Shown here: positions 12,011-22,339 of the stretch, piece after piece | Layout: every line of letters starts with the position of its first letter | Position numbering within the stretch: the stretch's first letter is position 1 | Source: Dioscorea cayenensis subsp. rotundata | Lineage: Eukaryota; Streptophyta; Magnoliopsida; Dioscoreales; Dioscoreaceae | Direction: 5' to 3' | Length of the DNA: 64,000 bases | NCBI RefSeq assembly: GCF_009730915.1 | Contig: NC_052481.1 | Span: 20,248,461 to 20,312,460 of the forward strand | The notes under the pieces: generated by a model | Told to the model about the DNA's origin: nothing | The model's input: only the letters and a program-made list of their open reading frames with translations | Database searches by the model: none | Program-made: the position numbers and the translations under genes

Positions 12011-13049
12011 AGATACTTTGTGTGTGTTTGTGAGTGTATTGGGATAATCATGAAGTACAGGCGCAGATTTTTTTTTTTTTTAATCCGTAAGGCAAAATGG
12101 TTAAATAGAACCATTTATATTTCTTGATATTAAATAATTTTTAATAATAGATAAAAAAAAATAGAGAGTAGTAGTTTTCCTTGTAACTATTAAAAAGCAT
12201 CATTTATATTTTTTTTTTACAAAAATATAAACACTCTGGGTAAAAAATCCAATATTAATAAACTATACAACCATGTATCTCATTGTCAGTATTGAATAAA
12301 TACAACATAAGATCCTAATTGTTTTAAGGGTTTGATGACCACTTCTTTGTGCACAACCTTCGTAAGTAATTATATATATAAATTATTTTTATTATTTTAT
12401 GTTTGAATTTTTTTAATTTTAACAAAACCCTACATGATACTAGATTTGGAGAAGTTCTAAACAAATCTATATAAATAATTAGCCATCTTTGTGAGGCCAT
12501 ACATGAAAAAGCACTCAAACATGGGAGATTTTTATTTGTATATAAACCCCACATAGTACTATGCTTTTCAGCCTTTTCTTTTTAAATTTAATAATAAATT
12601 AATGTCAGTTGGATTAAAAAGTATAATTTAAAAAAAAAAAACTTTTGGGAATATATATACTGAAATTTGAGAGCAAAATTAGTTGTATTTAAGTAATAGG
12701 ATTTATTATTATGTTTTCTTATTTAAAGTATTACTCCTTCCGTTTCATTATAAATGTCCACTTGTTCTATATCTTATATTATTTGTTGACACTTCACATA
12801 ATTTAAATACTAATTTTTAAATTTAATTTTATCAATATATTTAAATGTATTATTCTACACCACTATCATATTAATTACATAATCTTAGTGGTTGGGGAGA
12901 TATAGAAAAAAACCAAGAAAGAAAGAAAACTAAATGTTAATGAAGTTTTTAGTTTTAATTATTTTGCTTAAGTTTTGCTTGAAACATTTAAATGGATATT
13001 TAAAATGAGATTGAGTATGAATTTGAGAGGTATATATTATATATAAAAG
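12011..13049. other. AT-rich intergenic DNA with a segment paralogous to 50470-50590
   Basis: No gene seen. About 12270-12380 shares ordered words (AGTATTGAATAAATA, CATAAGATCC/TATAAGATCC, GGGTTTGATGACCAC) with 50480-50590, upstream of FNR copy B, so it probably belongs to the same duplicated upstream block. Confidence 0.5.
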
Positions 13050-13270
13050 AACCCAGCCCTGGGCACGGGCCGATTTTTTGCCCGGCCCAGTCCGGAACCC
13101 GCCCGGTAAATCCTGCGGGATCAACTGACCAGGTGGGTATGGCCGGTAACTTGTAACCGGCCTGCACTGTAATTGGTCCGATTACAGATTGAGTTTTCTC
13201 AACCGATGACCCAGCGGGTCATTTTGTCTCAACTTGTCGGGTTGGGTTCTGTCAAATAGGTGTGTTAACT
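13050..13270. repeat. GC-rich repeat fragment (GGGCACGGGCC family)
   Basis: A GC-rich island in AT-rich DNA with many CCCGG, CCGGCC and GGGTTGGGTT words. Similar islands form the ends of the hAT-type element at 15212-16430 and the insert at 54195-54640. No second terminus or TSD was found. Confidence 0.45.
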
Positions 13271-13289
13271 CTTTATATATATATGTTCT

Positions 13290-13385
13290 CTAAAAAATTT
13301 CACTAACATGGGTTTGACAAGAATAAAACCCAAGACCTCGTGCACATGTAAAGAAGCTCTAACCAATTGAGTCATAAATTTTTGT
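13290..13385 (-). repeat. tRNA-derived SINE-like sequence
   Basis: On the minus strand GACTCAATTGGTTAGAGC resembles a tRNA A box region, followed about 20 bp later by GAGGTCTTGGGTTTTATTC, a B-box-like sequence. This is RNA polymerase III promoter architecture as in SINEs. There is no acceptor stem, so it is not a tRNA gene. Confidence 0.5.
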
Positions 13386-14328
13386 TATCAAAATATTACC
13401 AAACATTATTTACTTCCATTATTAGTATTATTCAAAATCAATAAAATTTATACCAAATTATTGATATAGAAAGATATTATTATATAAGTAAAAATAATTT
13501 CAATGGTGTGAAATAGTCTAAATACTAATTTCAAACCATAATCCTTTCTACAATATTTTTATGCATTTTTTTAATGAAATATTTAAAATCTTGAGTATTT
13601 TTAAATACTTAAAATTATAATATTCTCTAATGTATTTAGTAAGAAATAATTAATTTAAATTTTTTTAAATTAATAAAACACTTTTTACTCCAACAAAATT
13701 TACAAAAAAATCTTTTAATAATAAATTTTTTATAAATCTTCGTGTTAACAATATATTTTAATGAAAGAAAACTAAATTATAATAAAATAATCATTGTGAC
13801 ATAATATTAAACAATGGTAAAATAAACATTATAATTTAATTTTTAAACTTTATTATTTATATATTTAATTTTTTTTATAGAGAAATAAATTTCGTATAAA
13901 AAAAATTTCTTCAATTTCCACAATCCCAGGTCCCTTTTAATCAAATATATGATTTTTCAAGAGATTTAATTTAATCTTACATTTACTAATATCAGATTTT
14001 GAAAACATTATCAAAACATTAAATAATAAGTATTTCATAAAAATAAATTAATAATAATAAAATTTTTTAATTATTGCAATTTATTTGAAATTATTTTAAA
14101 TATTTTTTAAATTTTTAAAAATTATATATAATTTTTCAAAAATAAAAAATAAAAAATGGTGGCCAATATGAATTGAACTCAAGACCTCACCACCATTATT
14201 GATCAGGCCAGTTACGGTATCACGAGCAATATCATTAAAGTAGTAGGAAGTCTTGTAGCGCTCTGTCTTTGTCTGAGTTTGTGTTTTGTGGTGCAAAACG
14301 AAATTAGGGAGTAGGGACCAATAATGTA
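13386..14328. other. AT-rich DNA with a second tRNA-like fragment
   Basis: Nothing coding. On the minus strand near 14225-14165 GAGGTCTTGAGTTCAATTC is B-box-like, preceded by a weak A-box-like region. It may be a decayed SINE of the kind at 13290. Confidence 0.35.
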
Positions 14329-14740
14329 ATGACTAACGACAACCCAAAATATTACATGAAGGCAAAATGTAATTATTTGAATTTAATTTCATTTAAAAGT
14401 TTATATCATGAGACCTACGTTTACATATTTCGATTTATACTTGCCAAGAAAACCCATGCGTGGCAGTTGGATGGATGGCAAAGTGGATCTTGTGACGTGG
14501 GAGTGCATAATGGGGACATTATTGGCACGAGGTGTCATGTGTCCATGAATGCATGCATTCTCCATCAAGTGTCTTTTGTTGAAATCTCTCACATATTCAA
14601 TTGCAAGAGAATGTCACGTGAAGGGTGGGGCATATGATTAATTACGAGCATTTCGCACCACATAAATTGATGATTTTGGTGACTGGGTTGCCCTTATTTA
14701 TCTTCAAGTTATATGTTCAGGGTTTTGCGTTCCTTTTTTT
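14329..14740 (+). other. FNR upstream paralogue E (no gene body found)
   Basis: The segment shares ordered similarity with sequence upstream of copies F and D: TTTGAATTTAATTTCAT, GTGACGTGGGAGT, GCATTTCGCACCACATAA, and near 14715 ATATGTTCAGGGTTT, matching ATATGTTTAGGGTTT at the copy D promoter. It is the empty counterpart of the insertions at 16756 and 60641. No FNR exons follow; the homology fades into (TA)n. Confidence 0.6.
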
Positions 14741-15203
14741 TTCATATATATATATATATATATATTTAATCATAAAGTGGATATATATAAACCATATTAT
14801 ATTAATTGCTCTTGTCAAGTGAGATGTTAAGAGATCAATTTTTTTTTTGACAACATTGATTAAAATTAATAACTTATTTATCTTATTAAAAAAAAAAATC
14901 ATTTGCAATATTTGTAAATTATTAGAAATTGTTAAAACATAATGTCATCTTGTCAAATTTTGTCGTTCAAAACAAAACAGTGACCAATAATTGCAAGATA
15001 ATCACCCATTGCAGTGAGTTTATAATACAATAAATTATTTTTTAAAAATAAATTTAATCTAAAGGATATAAATCATATTAAAATTCAAGTATAAGTAAAA
15101 TATAGTTTTAAAATATTAAAAATTTAAATATAAAAATCTAATTTTCAAAATAAAATAACATAACATAATGTGTGAGACCCATAATCAAACGTGCATGAAA
15201 AAC
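14741..15203. other. AT-rich DNA with (TA)n
   Basis: (TA)n near 14743-14766, then AT-rich DNA. No supported gene or element. Confidence 0.5.
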
Positions 15204-15211
15204 CTCCTGAC

Positions 15212-16430
15212 TAGAGGGGGCACGGACTGCTTAACCAGACCCGACCCGGTGGGTCCGGGTTGGTTGGAAGTGACCCGGATCTGGCATGACAGGTTTTTTT
15301 TTAAAATTATTATATTAAAATTAAAAAAACTTAAGGTTATTGATGAAATTCGAACCAGGCTCCGTTGTAAAAACCTTTCACCCTCTAACTTTTCTTTCCA
15401 AACTTCTTTATTGTTTGGTTGGTAAAAACAATAAAATAAATTTATATGTCAAATAGTGTTTTTTAAATAATTCTAAAAATAAAAAATAATTTTAATAAAT
15501 TAGATGAAGTTGAGACAATAAAAAAAAATTCAAAATAATTTTGGAAAAAAAAGTCTTGCACTAAATTCATTTATTAATCTAATTAAACCGTTGCTATATT
15601 TTTTTTTTGTAATAAATATTAGTTTTTTAATTTTTTTATTGGAGTTGTTAATCACTTATTTATAACCATTGAGATCTATCTAAGCTTTACCTTTGGTCTC
15701 GAACTATGAGGTATAGCTATTTTTTATCCTCATTATGTTTGTCGATGAAAAATCACTACTTTCATAGCTTCTTGTTTATGTTTTTTGTTGTTGAATTAAA
15801 ACCACTTGATTCAATTAGTTAGCGATATTAAAATTAAGTTTTTTGTGTGATATGCAGAGTGATGAGAGTTCTAATCTTTATTGAAGAAAAACAACACATG
15901 AGTGATGTCTCAACCTACACTCATGCTTTATAAAGACAAACGCCTGTGGCCTTTAAAAAAAAACTAAAGCATGCTTCTAATTATTGAAATAAATTTAAAT
16001 TTCCATGAAGACAATTAAGAATTTGTTAAGTCCAACATGTTTTTACTTATATTAAATGTATGTTAGAATTTATTGCAAACACAAAAGTATGTGTTCCAAT
16101 TAATAATATCTAACAATTATATATATATATAACAACAAGCAAATGTTGTTGAAGTTGGTTAGAACAACATATTGATTTCGAAGAGGTCACAGATTCAAAG
16201 CTCCAAACGCGATATTTATTTTTGAAATTAAAAAAAATGGCAAGTCGGTGGGTTTGACCCCGGTGATCAGGGTCAACCCGCCGGTTCCCTGGGTTGGGAA
16301 AACCCAACCCGTAACCGAACCCGTTACAGTGTAGGCCGGTTAAAGATTAGGAGCTCGACCCGTCAGGTCAGTTGACCAGGAGAATTTTTCCAGGCCGGGC
16401 GGGGCCAAATGTCGGCCCGTGCCCCCTCTA
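15212..16430. mobile_element. hAT-type non-autonomous element with tRNA-like segments
   Basis: The ends are inverted repeats: TAGAGGGGGCACGG at left and CCGTGCCCCCTCTA at right. Flanks are CTCCTGAC (15204-15211) and ATCCTGAC (16431-16438), an 8-bp duplication with one change, as expected for hAT. Both arms are GC-rich and the middle AT-rich. Inside are tRNA-like pieces: a B-box-like GGTTCGAATTTC on the minus strand near 15355, and GTTGGTTAGA with GGTCACAGATTCAAAGC on the plus strand near 16155-16200. No transposase. Confidence 0.7.
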
Positions 16431-16438
16431 ATCCTGAC

Positions 16439-17469
16439 TAGCTAATAGGATCATGATTTTATTGGCATGGAGTCTTTAGTGTATATATGGTCATTCACAC
16501 TATATTGATAAGTACCAGGGGTTAAATAACACTTGTGGGATGAGGATGCGTGACACATTTTTGACAGTTGTCTTGTCTACTTCATCAAATAAAAAAACAT
16601 CCTAGGCATTACTCAATGTCACAGTTATTAAAGAAAAAAAAGATAGCTCTTGTGACTGATACATCATTCAGTCGGTCACTCATGCATGAACACATATTCT
16701 GCTAAATGAAAAACAAATATACTATTTGAATTTAATTTCATCTAAAAGCTAATTAGGGGTTGTTTGGATTGGCTTTTTTAAAAAAGTGTTTTTTTAATTT
16801 TTGTCAGAAGACTTTTTGGAAAAAGATCTTTTAGAATAAGTTAGTCTTTGTACGATATTTTTTTCGTTTTGGATGTATTAGTTTTCGAAAGACTTCACGT
16901 AGTTGTGAAAACTAGTTGGATGTTTAGTTGAAAAGATCTTTTTACGAAAGAACAAATTACTAAAATGCCCTTTTACCTGGATTGATCGAGGCGGCTTTTA
17001 GTAAATCTGACTTAACCAAATAAATTATCAAAAACAAACTTTATTTTCATAAGGTGGTCTTTGGCGAACTTATAAAATAAAAGTTCGATTTGAGTATTTT
17101 ACACATTTTCGAACATTTTATTCAAAAAGTTCTATCCAAACATAATACCAAACCTCATAAGCACTTAACTTATAAAATAAGTGCTTTTGGATCAGCAATA
17201 AGCTGATCCAAACAACACCTTATATGGTGAGACGTACCACGCATACCTAGGTTGTCATACTTCAATTCATCGAGTGGGATGGTAAAGAGGACCATGTGAC
17301 GTGGGAGTGCGTGACGGGCACGTAGGTTTGTGGTACCATGCATTGAGCCTTATCCAGTGTCGTTTGATGAAATGCTCCACATGTTCAATTGCATAGTCTA
17401 TAGAGGAGTACGGAGCATATGAACATTTTGCACCAAATTAAATAATTGTTGAGTCCCTCTTCATCACTC
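16439..17469 (+). other. FNR upstream paralogue F, interrupted by a MITE
   Basis: Sequence before and after the MITE at 16756-17219 aligns in order with segment E. Shared landmarks are TTTGAATTTAATTTCATCTA (16726), GTGACGTGGGAGTGC (about 17297) and CATTTTGCACCAAATTAA (17424). It ends where a CACTA terminus begins. Segment C (21590 onward) may be its continuation. Confidence 0.55.
16756..17219. mobile_element. Harbinger/Tourist-type MITE, 464 bp
   Basis: TTA is duplicated at 16753-16755 and 17220-17222. Terminal repeats are GGGGTTGTTTGGATTGGC and, reverse-complemented, GGTGTTGTTTGGATCAGC. Segment E near 14393-14410 reads straight through the equivalent position without the element. Confidence 0.75.
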
Positions 17470-18150
17470 ACTACAAGAAAAACATATTTTTGCGACGGCT
17501 TATAATTGCGTCATAAAATAAGGTTTTTGCGACACTGAAAAATTTTTGTCGCAAATAATTAATTTTTTGCAATCAACTTAAATATCCGTTATAACAACTA
17601 TAAACTTTTGTGACCAACACATACATCCATTGCAAAAACTATTACTATTCTGCGATCAAGACGAAATATCCGTCGCAAAAAAACTATGCTTTGCATGACA
17701 ATCAAACGTTGTCTTTTCGCAAAAACTATGTTCTGCGACAACTAAATGTTTTTATTCAGAAAAACTATAAAGCGTATGCGACAACTAAATGTTGTTGTCG
17801 CAAAAAATATAAATTCTTGTGAACACTATAAGCTTTTACGACCATCATATAAAATCGTTGCTAAAACTATGGGTTTTCTAACAAACCAAAATGCTTGGCG
17901 CCAACATGATATCTCGTTAAAAACTATGGGACTTTTTACGATAAACTCAAATACCATCGTCAGCAAAAAGCTATAAAGCTTTTTGTGACTAGCGCAAATA
18001 AAATTGCAAAAACTATAACTATTTGCTTCAAACATAAATACTCGTCACAAAAGTTATAAACTTTTATGACCAATCTATACTCTTAACATAAACTTTTATG
18101 CCATAAAAATTATTGACTTTTTTTTTTTTACTAATTTGCATTTTGTTGGA
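17470..18150 (+). mobile_element. CACTA transposon left end with subterminal repeats
   Basis: Starts with the canonical CACTACAAGAAAAAC terminus, followed by many copies of a subterminal motif around TGCGAC/GTCGCAAAAA in both orientations up to about 18060. No matching CTTGTAGTG end occurs before 21590, so the right border is unknown or lost. Confidence 0.7.
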
Positions 18151-19099
18151 GTGCTTCATGCTTAAAAATCTATTCGCAAATTAAAAAAAAAATGTAACTT
18201 CCACAATAATATTAAGTTTTATGACCTATGGAAATACTAAATTAATTTTGACAATTATTTTTAAACTCATTATTTGTGATTTGTGAAAATAGACTCAATA
18301 AATACTAGCAAATGATTGCTATGCTACTTGTATATTAATCATGCTATTTGTATATTAATCATGGAATTCAAACCTATTATTCTATTTGTCTATGTGATAA
18401 AATCATAAAAATAATGTATTCTTTTATTTTCTTAATATTTTAGTTTACTTTCAATACATCCAAATCTTTTACATGATTAATACTACATATGATTAATTTT
18501 TTAAGTCTTTAATCAGCATGTGTTAAATGTAATTAATTAATTAAATAGTTAAATCTTGATAACTATGACACTCACTTTAATAAAATAACCATTAATTAGG
18601 TTTTATAAAAACCTAATTAATGGTCCCTCCTTATAAAAACCTAGCAGCCCATTTTTACCCTCTTGCCATTGTACATGTCATGTGCATACCAAAATTTATA
18701 CTATCTAAGTTGACAAAAATTTTTTTTAAAATTTTTAAAATTTTTAAAATTTTTAATATTATATAAATTTTTTTAAAAAAGCGCTTAACAAATAGCAACT
18801 ACATTCCACATAAATTCTTCTTTTATTTCTCTATACATTTCCACAAAAAAAAAAGGCCAAATTTCTACTTCCAGAAAAAACTAAAATTATTTTAAAATTT
18901 AAAATAAACATTTCCCAAAAAAATTATTTTATAAATAAACATTTCCCAACAAAAATAAAACCAAATTTCTAGTCCCAGAAAAAACCAAATTTCCAAAAAT
19001 TCCCAAATATTTTTATATTTTTTCATAATTCCCGCATACTAATATATATATATAACACATCAAAAAATAAAAAATAAAAAATAAAAAAAAACCCCAACA
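18151..19099. other. AT-rich DNA, no gene seen
   Basis: Runs of AAATTTT, (TA)n near 19043 and a perfect palindrome at 18588-18624. It may be the interior of the CACTA element that starts at 17470. Confidence 0.4.
18588..18624. repeat. Perfect short palindrome
   Basis: ACCATTAATTAGGTTTT and AAAACCTAATTAATGGT are exact reverse complements around a 3-base loop ATA. Confidence 0.8.
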
Positions 19100-19440
19100 A
19101 TGAAAACCCTTCTTCTTCTCCATCTCCACCCACTCACCACCACCAACCTTCTTCTCATCGTCTTCTCGCCGTGTCTTCAACGCCACCGCCTTAAAGCTCT
19201 TCGCGGCCCAACTTCCTCACCCCCATTTCACCTCTCCCCCTCCACCGCATCGTCGAGTCCTTCATCGGTCCTCATCGCTCCACCACTCTTCTCCGGCCAC
19301 CGTCTTCTCTTATCCCTCGCATCTCGTTATCTCGTCCTCATCTCTAGGGCATAGAGAATTCGAGGAGCTTTCCAAATCGCAGAGGATTTCATCCCGCTTT
19401 CGCAGTTTGTCTTTGATCTCTAATTCTTCTCGTCCAGGTT
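19100..19440 (+). CDS. Possible 5' exon of an unrecognised gene
   Basis: An abrupt rise in C content (CTTCTTCTC, CACCACC, CTCTCCCC) after AT-rich DNA looks like a 5' UTR or first exon. One frame from ATG 19100 runs 84 codons to 19354. Another frame is open much longer, to beyond 19440, and is rich in Ser, Arg and Pro like an organelle transit peptide, but it lacks a clear ATG. I do not recognise the protein. CCAGGT near 19434 could be a splice donor. It may be a host gene fragment carried by the CACTA element whose end is at 17470. Confidence 0.25.
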
Positions 19441-19832
19441 ATGCAATCTCAGTCTCTTTCTTTGGTCTTCAACTCCCCTATTTTCCCCCATTCTAGTTGT
19501 TGATTGATGCTTGAAGAAAGATACTCTTATTTATAGTTATATGTTTTTATCAGGTAGAAGATTGGTTAAATAGTTTGCCTTGTAGGTAGGATCCATGCTA
19601 GCTATTCACTCTTAAGATAAAATAAATATTATTTTTGGGAATTTATGTTATATAATGATTAAGGAGAATGACTATAATAAGATGCAAGATATTTCAGCTC
19701 CTGATAGTATTTCACTTTAGCACATTTGATTGTCTCCAATGTGCATGCAATTTACTCAAGGTTTTATTTGTGCCTCTTTCTATTGAAATATAAAGGTTGT
19801 GTCTTTCAAGAATATTAAGAATTCCTTTGGGC

Positions 19833-19928
19833 TTTACAAGTTACAAAGTTCTCAGTGGTACTCTTAAGGAATGGAGACCTTTTACAAGTTACAAAGTTCT
19901 CAGTGGTACTCTTAAGGAATGGAGACCT
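19833..19928. repeat. Perfect 48-bp tandem duplication
   Basis: The units 19833-19880 and 19881-19928 are identical; each starts TTTACAAGTTACAAAG and ends ATGGAGACCT. The lack of differences points to a recent duplication. Confidence 0.9.
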
Positions 19929-21589
19929 TAGATACAATCATGAGATGACCTTTGGCCAAATGACCAAATCAGAGGTGCAGCATTTCAATATGTTTATTCA
20001 TTGGGAAATTCTTGCCAAAGTATTTCCAGACCTGTAATGGACTCTTTGAAGTGTGTACACAACTAGTGGAAAAAGGATAGAATAAAGGAAAGATGCACAA
20101 ATCCTAACTCATATTTAGCTACTTGAGCATGGACAATTGCAAGTCATATTCCCTTTGGTCGTATTTTATTGTTACTTTATTCTAATGTGGCACTATTGTA
20201 CTATACTAACTAGTCAACCGAATTGTAAAATCAAGGCATCACACTCTGTTGGTATTCTTCAAACTAGTGGTACAGAAGGAACCCGAGCTCTTTTAGAAGT
20301 TAAAGGATGGCTTTCAAGTTGTATTTCCTCTTGATCAAAAGTCAGTCTTATTAATGGTCACCTAGAATCTAATGACAAATGCTTTAGTTACTGTTACAAT
20401 TATTTTTAATTTTTCAGATTGCAGATAACCCCAATGCTTTTCACTTAATAATACTCCAAGATTCTGGCACTAATCTAGGAGGGCAAATTAAATATTTTTT
20501 TAATTGTTATTTTTATACTAACAAATGATCTTTGAAGCACTTCATATCTTCTTGCCTTCTACACATGGGATTGTCTACTAAACCTTTCAATACCCTTGAC
20601 CGAATGATTATTCTTTTTCCTTTTAGGCATCTTAAGTTCTCCATTTTTTGTTAAATATTTCTTTTATAAATATCACTAGAGTGCAACAAGTACTACATTG
20701 TCCTGTTTTTCATTTGTGACATTCCCCATCTAATAGAGATGGTTTATCGACGAGGAATATGTATACATTACTGATTCCGTGCTTTTAAGAGTATGTTTCG
20801 AACTAGATGAGACAAAAGGACAAAACTCATGCCCATCTATGTTGCTTTGCACTTAAAACATTCCTGAAGCTCAACAAGGATAATAATGTTATGGTATCCA
20901 ACATAGAAAGTGCTTGCAAACCATGTCCAAAAGTTGAAACCATCTACTTTTGGAGAAAAGGTAGTTGTTCTGAAATAATGTTTGCACTCTCCTTGTTTCA
21001 ATAAGCAGAACTCAAAGATGGTCCTTCTATTACTGCAATAATGTTTCTTTACCATATCTGACATTCCAGACCTTGGTGGAAAATACTCTTCTTAGATGCT
21101 CAAGTGGTGAGCACTATCAGCATTGCAGTGCTCTGATGCCAAACATTTTACCTGGTTGATACTTATTCCCAGCTTTCTGCTCTTGTGCAACATCCATAGC
21201 TTTTTTTTCCTTTAAAGAACATTCTTTCTTTTTCACTTATTGCATACTAGAACTTCATAACCATTGCTTTCCTTACACACTTACAGAGCCATATCCTTTT
21301 CTGATGCAGGTATTGCTCGAAAAGTCCGAATGCTCGACTGGATGCCACGACAAACCTCATATTGTTCTTCGAAAGCACGCCTCTGACTCGATTAAGCTCA
21401 ATAGATGATACTTTTATTTTATCTTGCACTCTGCATTGTTCGATACTCTTCATACAGTTGTTTGGGTTTTCCATTTTGTGTTTGTTAGGAATTAGACATA
21501 AATCAGATCGAGTAGCTATTTGCAGTAAATAAAACAATCTCTGTCAAGACAGATCAGAGACATGGAGATCCAAAGCTAGAGGCAAATAC
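19929..21589. other. Unassigned region, possibly introns and exons of the unit starting at 19100
   Basis: Base composition is more even than the surrounding DNA and pyrimidine tracts resemble introns, but no domain is recognisable on either strand. Short open frames (20137-20334, 20807-21004, minus 21537-21247) match nothing known to me. Confidence 0.3.
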
Positions 21590-21841
21590 ATTAATTCTTA
21601 GGATGATAACTAGATGCAATTAGGAGTTGAAGAACAACTTACGGCAAGCTGTAAAAACACCATCAACAGTCAATTTCAAATTTCATACCAGCTTTTCTCA
21701 CATATATTGAGACGTGAAGAAGTAATGTACACTAAGAAAATGATGAGATTCGACCAGCCCTATGCCCTCTTGATAACTAGAATTTTTTCTTTCTCAGATG
21801 AGTGTAGACAACCAACTTCCCACACGACAAAACCATGCATC
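21590..21841 (+). other. FNR copy C upstream region, left half
   Basis: Closely similar to 51490-51742 upstream of copy B (AACTAGATGCAAT, AGGAGTTGAAGAACAACTTA, ACCATGCATC). It ends in GCATC, the target site of the outer copia element, and resumes at 43719. Confidence 0.75.
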
Positions 21842-22327
21842 CGTTGGAGAACAGACATAGGATGAGGCTTCAGACACTGGCAATCTTCTGGTGTTCGACC
21901 AAATGCTAGCCCTGTTACAAGATAACTCAGGTGTTTGATAAAATACCTCTTCACTGGATACACACAGAAAGAAGCAAAGACTTTTCAATAGGTTTCACAC
22001 ACCCAATCAGCTCCTAGTTCTCATTTCCATTAAATAGTCAAAAGTAAAAACAAAACATGTCAAACTTCTCCACTAATGGATACATCATACCCCTGATCGC
22101 ACATTGGTTACAGCCCATTACTAAAACTATGCCTAGTGGCTAGGCACAAACAAAGAGAGATTACTACACACTTCATGTTCCCTCTTCTTACACACTATCA
22201 GTACATAAACAAAAGGCTTCTCCCATCCTTATATGAGAGCAACAACTACTCTGACCACCATGCTCCACCTTTTCGTTAGCAACCATCGCCGGCAACGTCG
22301 CGTCCCAAGCTTTAGTCAACATCAACA
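21842..22327 (-). repeat. 3' LTR of the outer copia element
   Basis: About 486 bp. Compared with the other LTR its plus-strand start reads CGTTGG where TGTTG is seen at 36675, so the terminal dinucleotide has mutated. It is the uninterrupted reference for the other LTR. Confidence 0.8.
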
Positions 22328-22339
22328 CCCCCCTTGAGT

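Noticed and set aside
13290..13385. Functional tRNA gene
   Set aside because: Only A- and B-box-like motifs are present. No acceptor stem or normal anticodon arm can be drawn.
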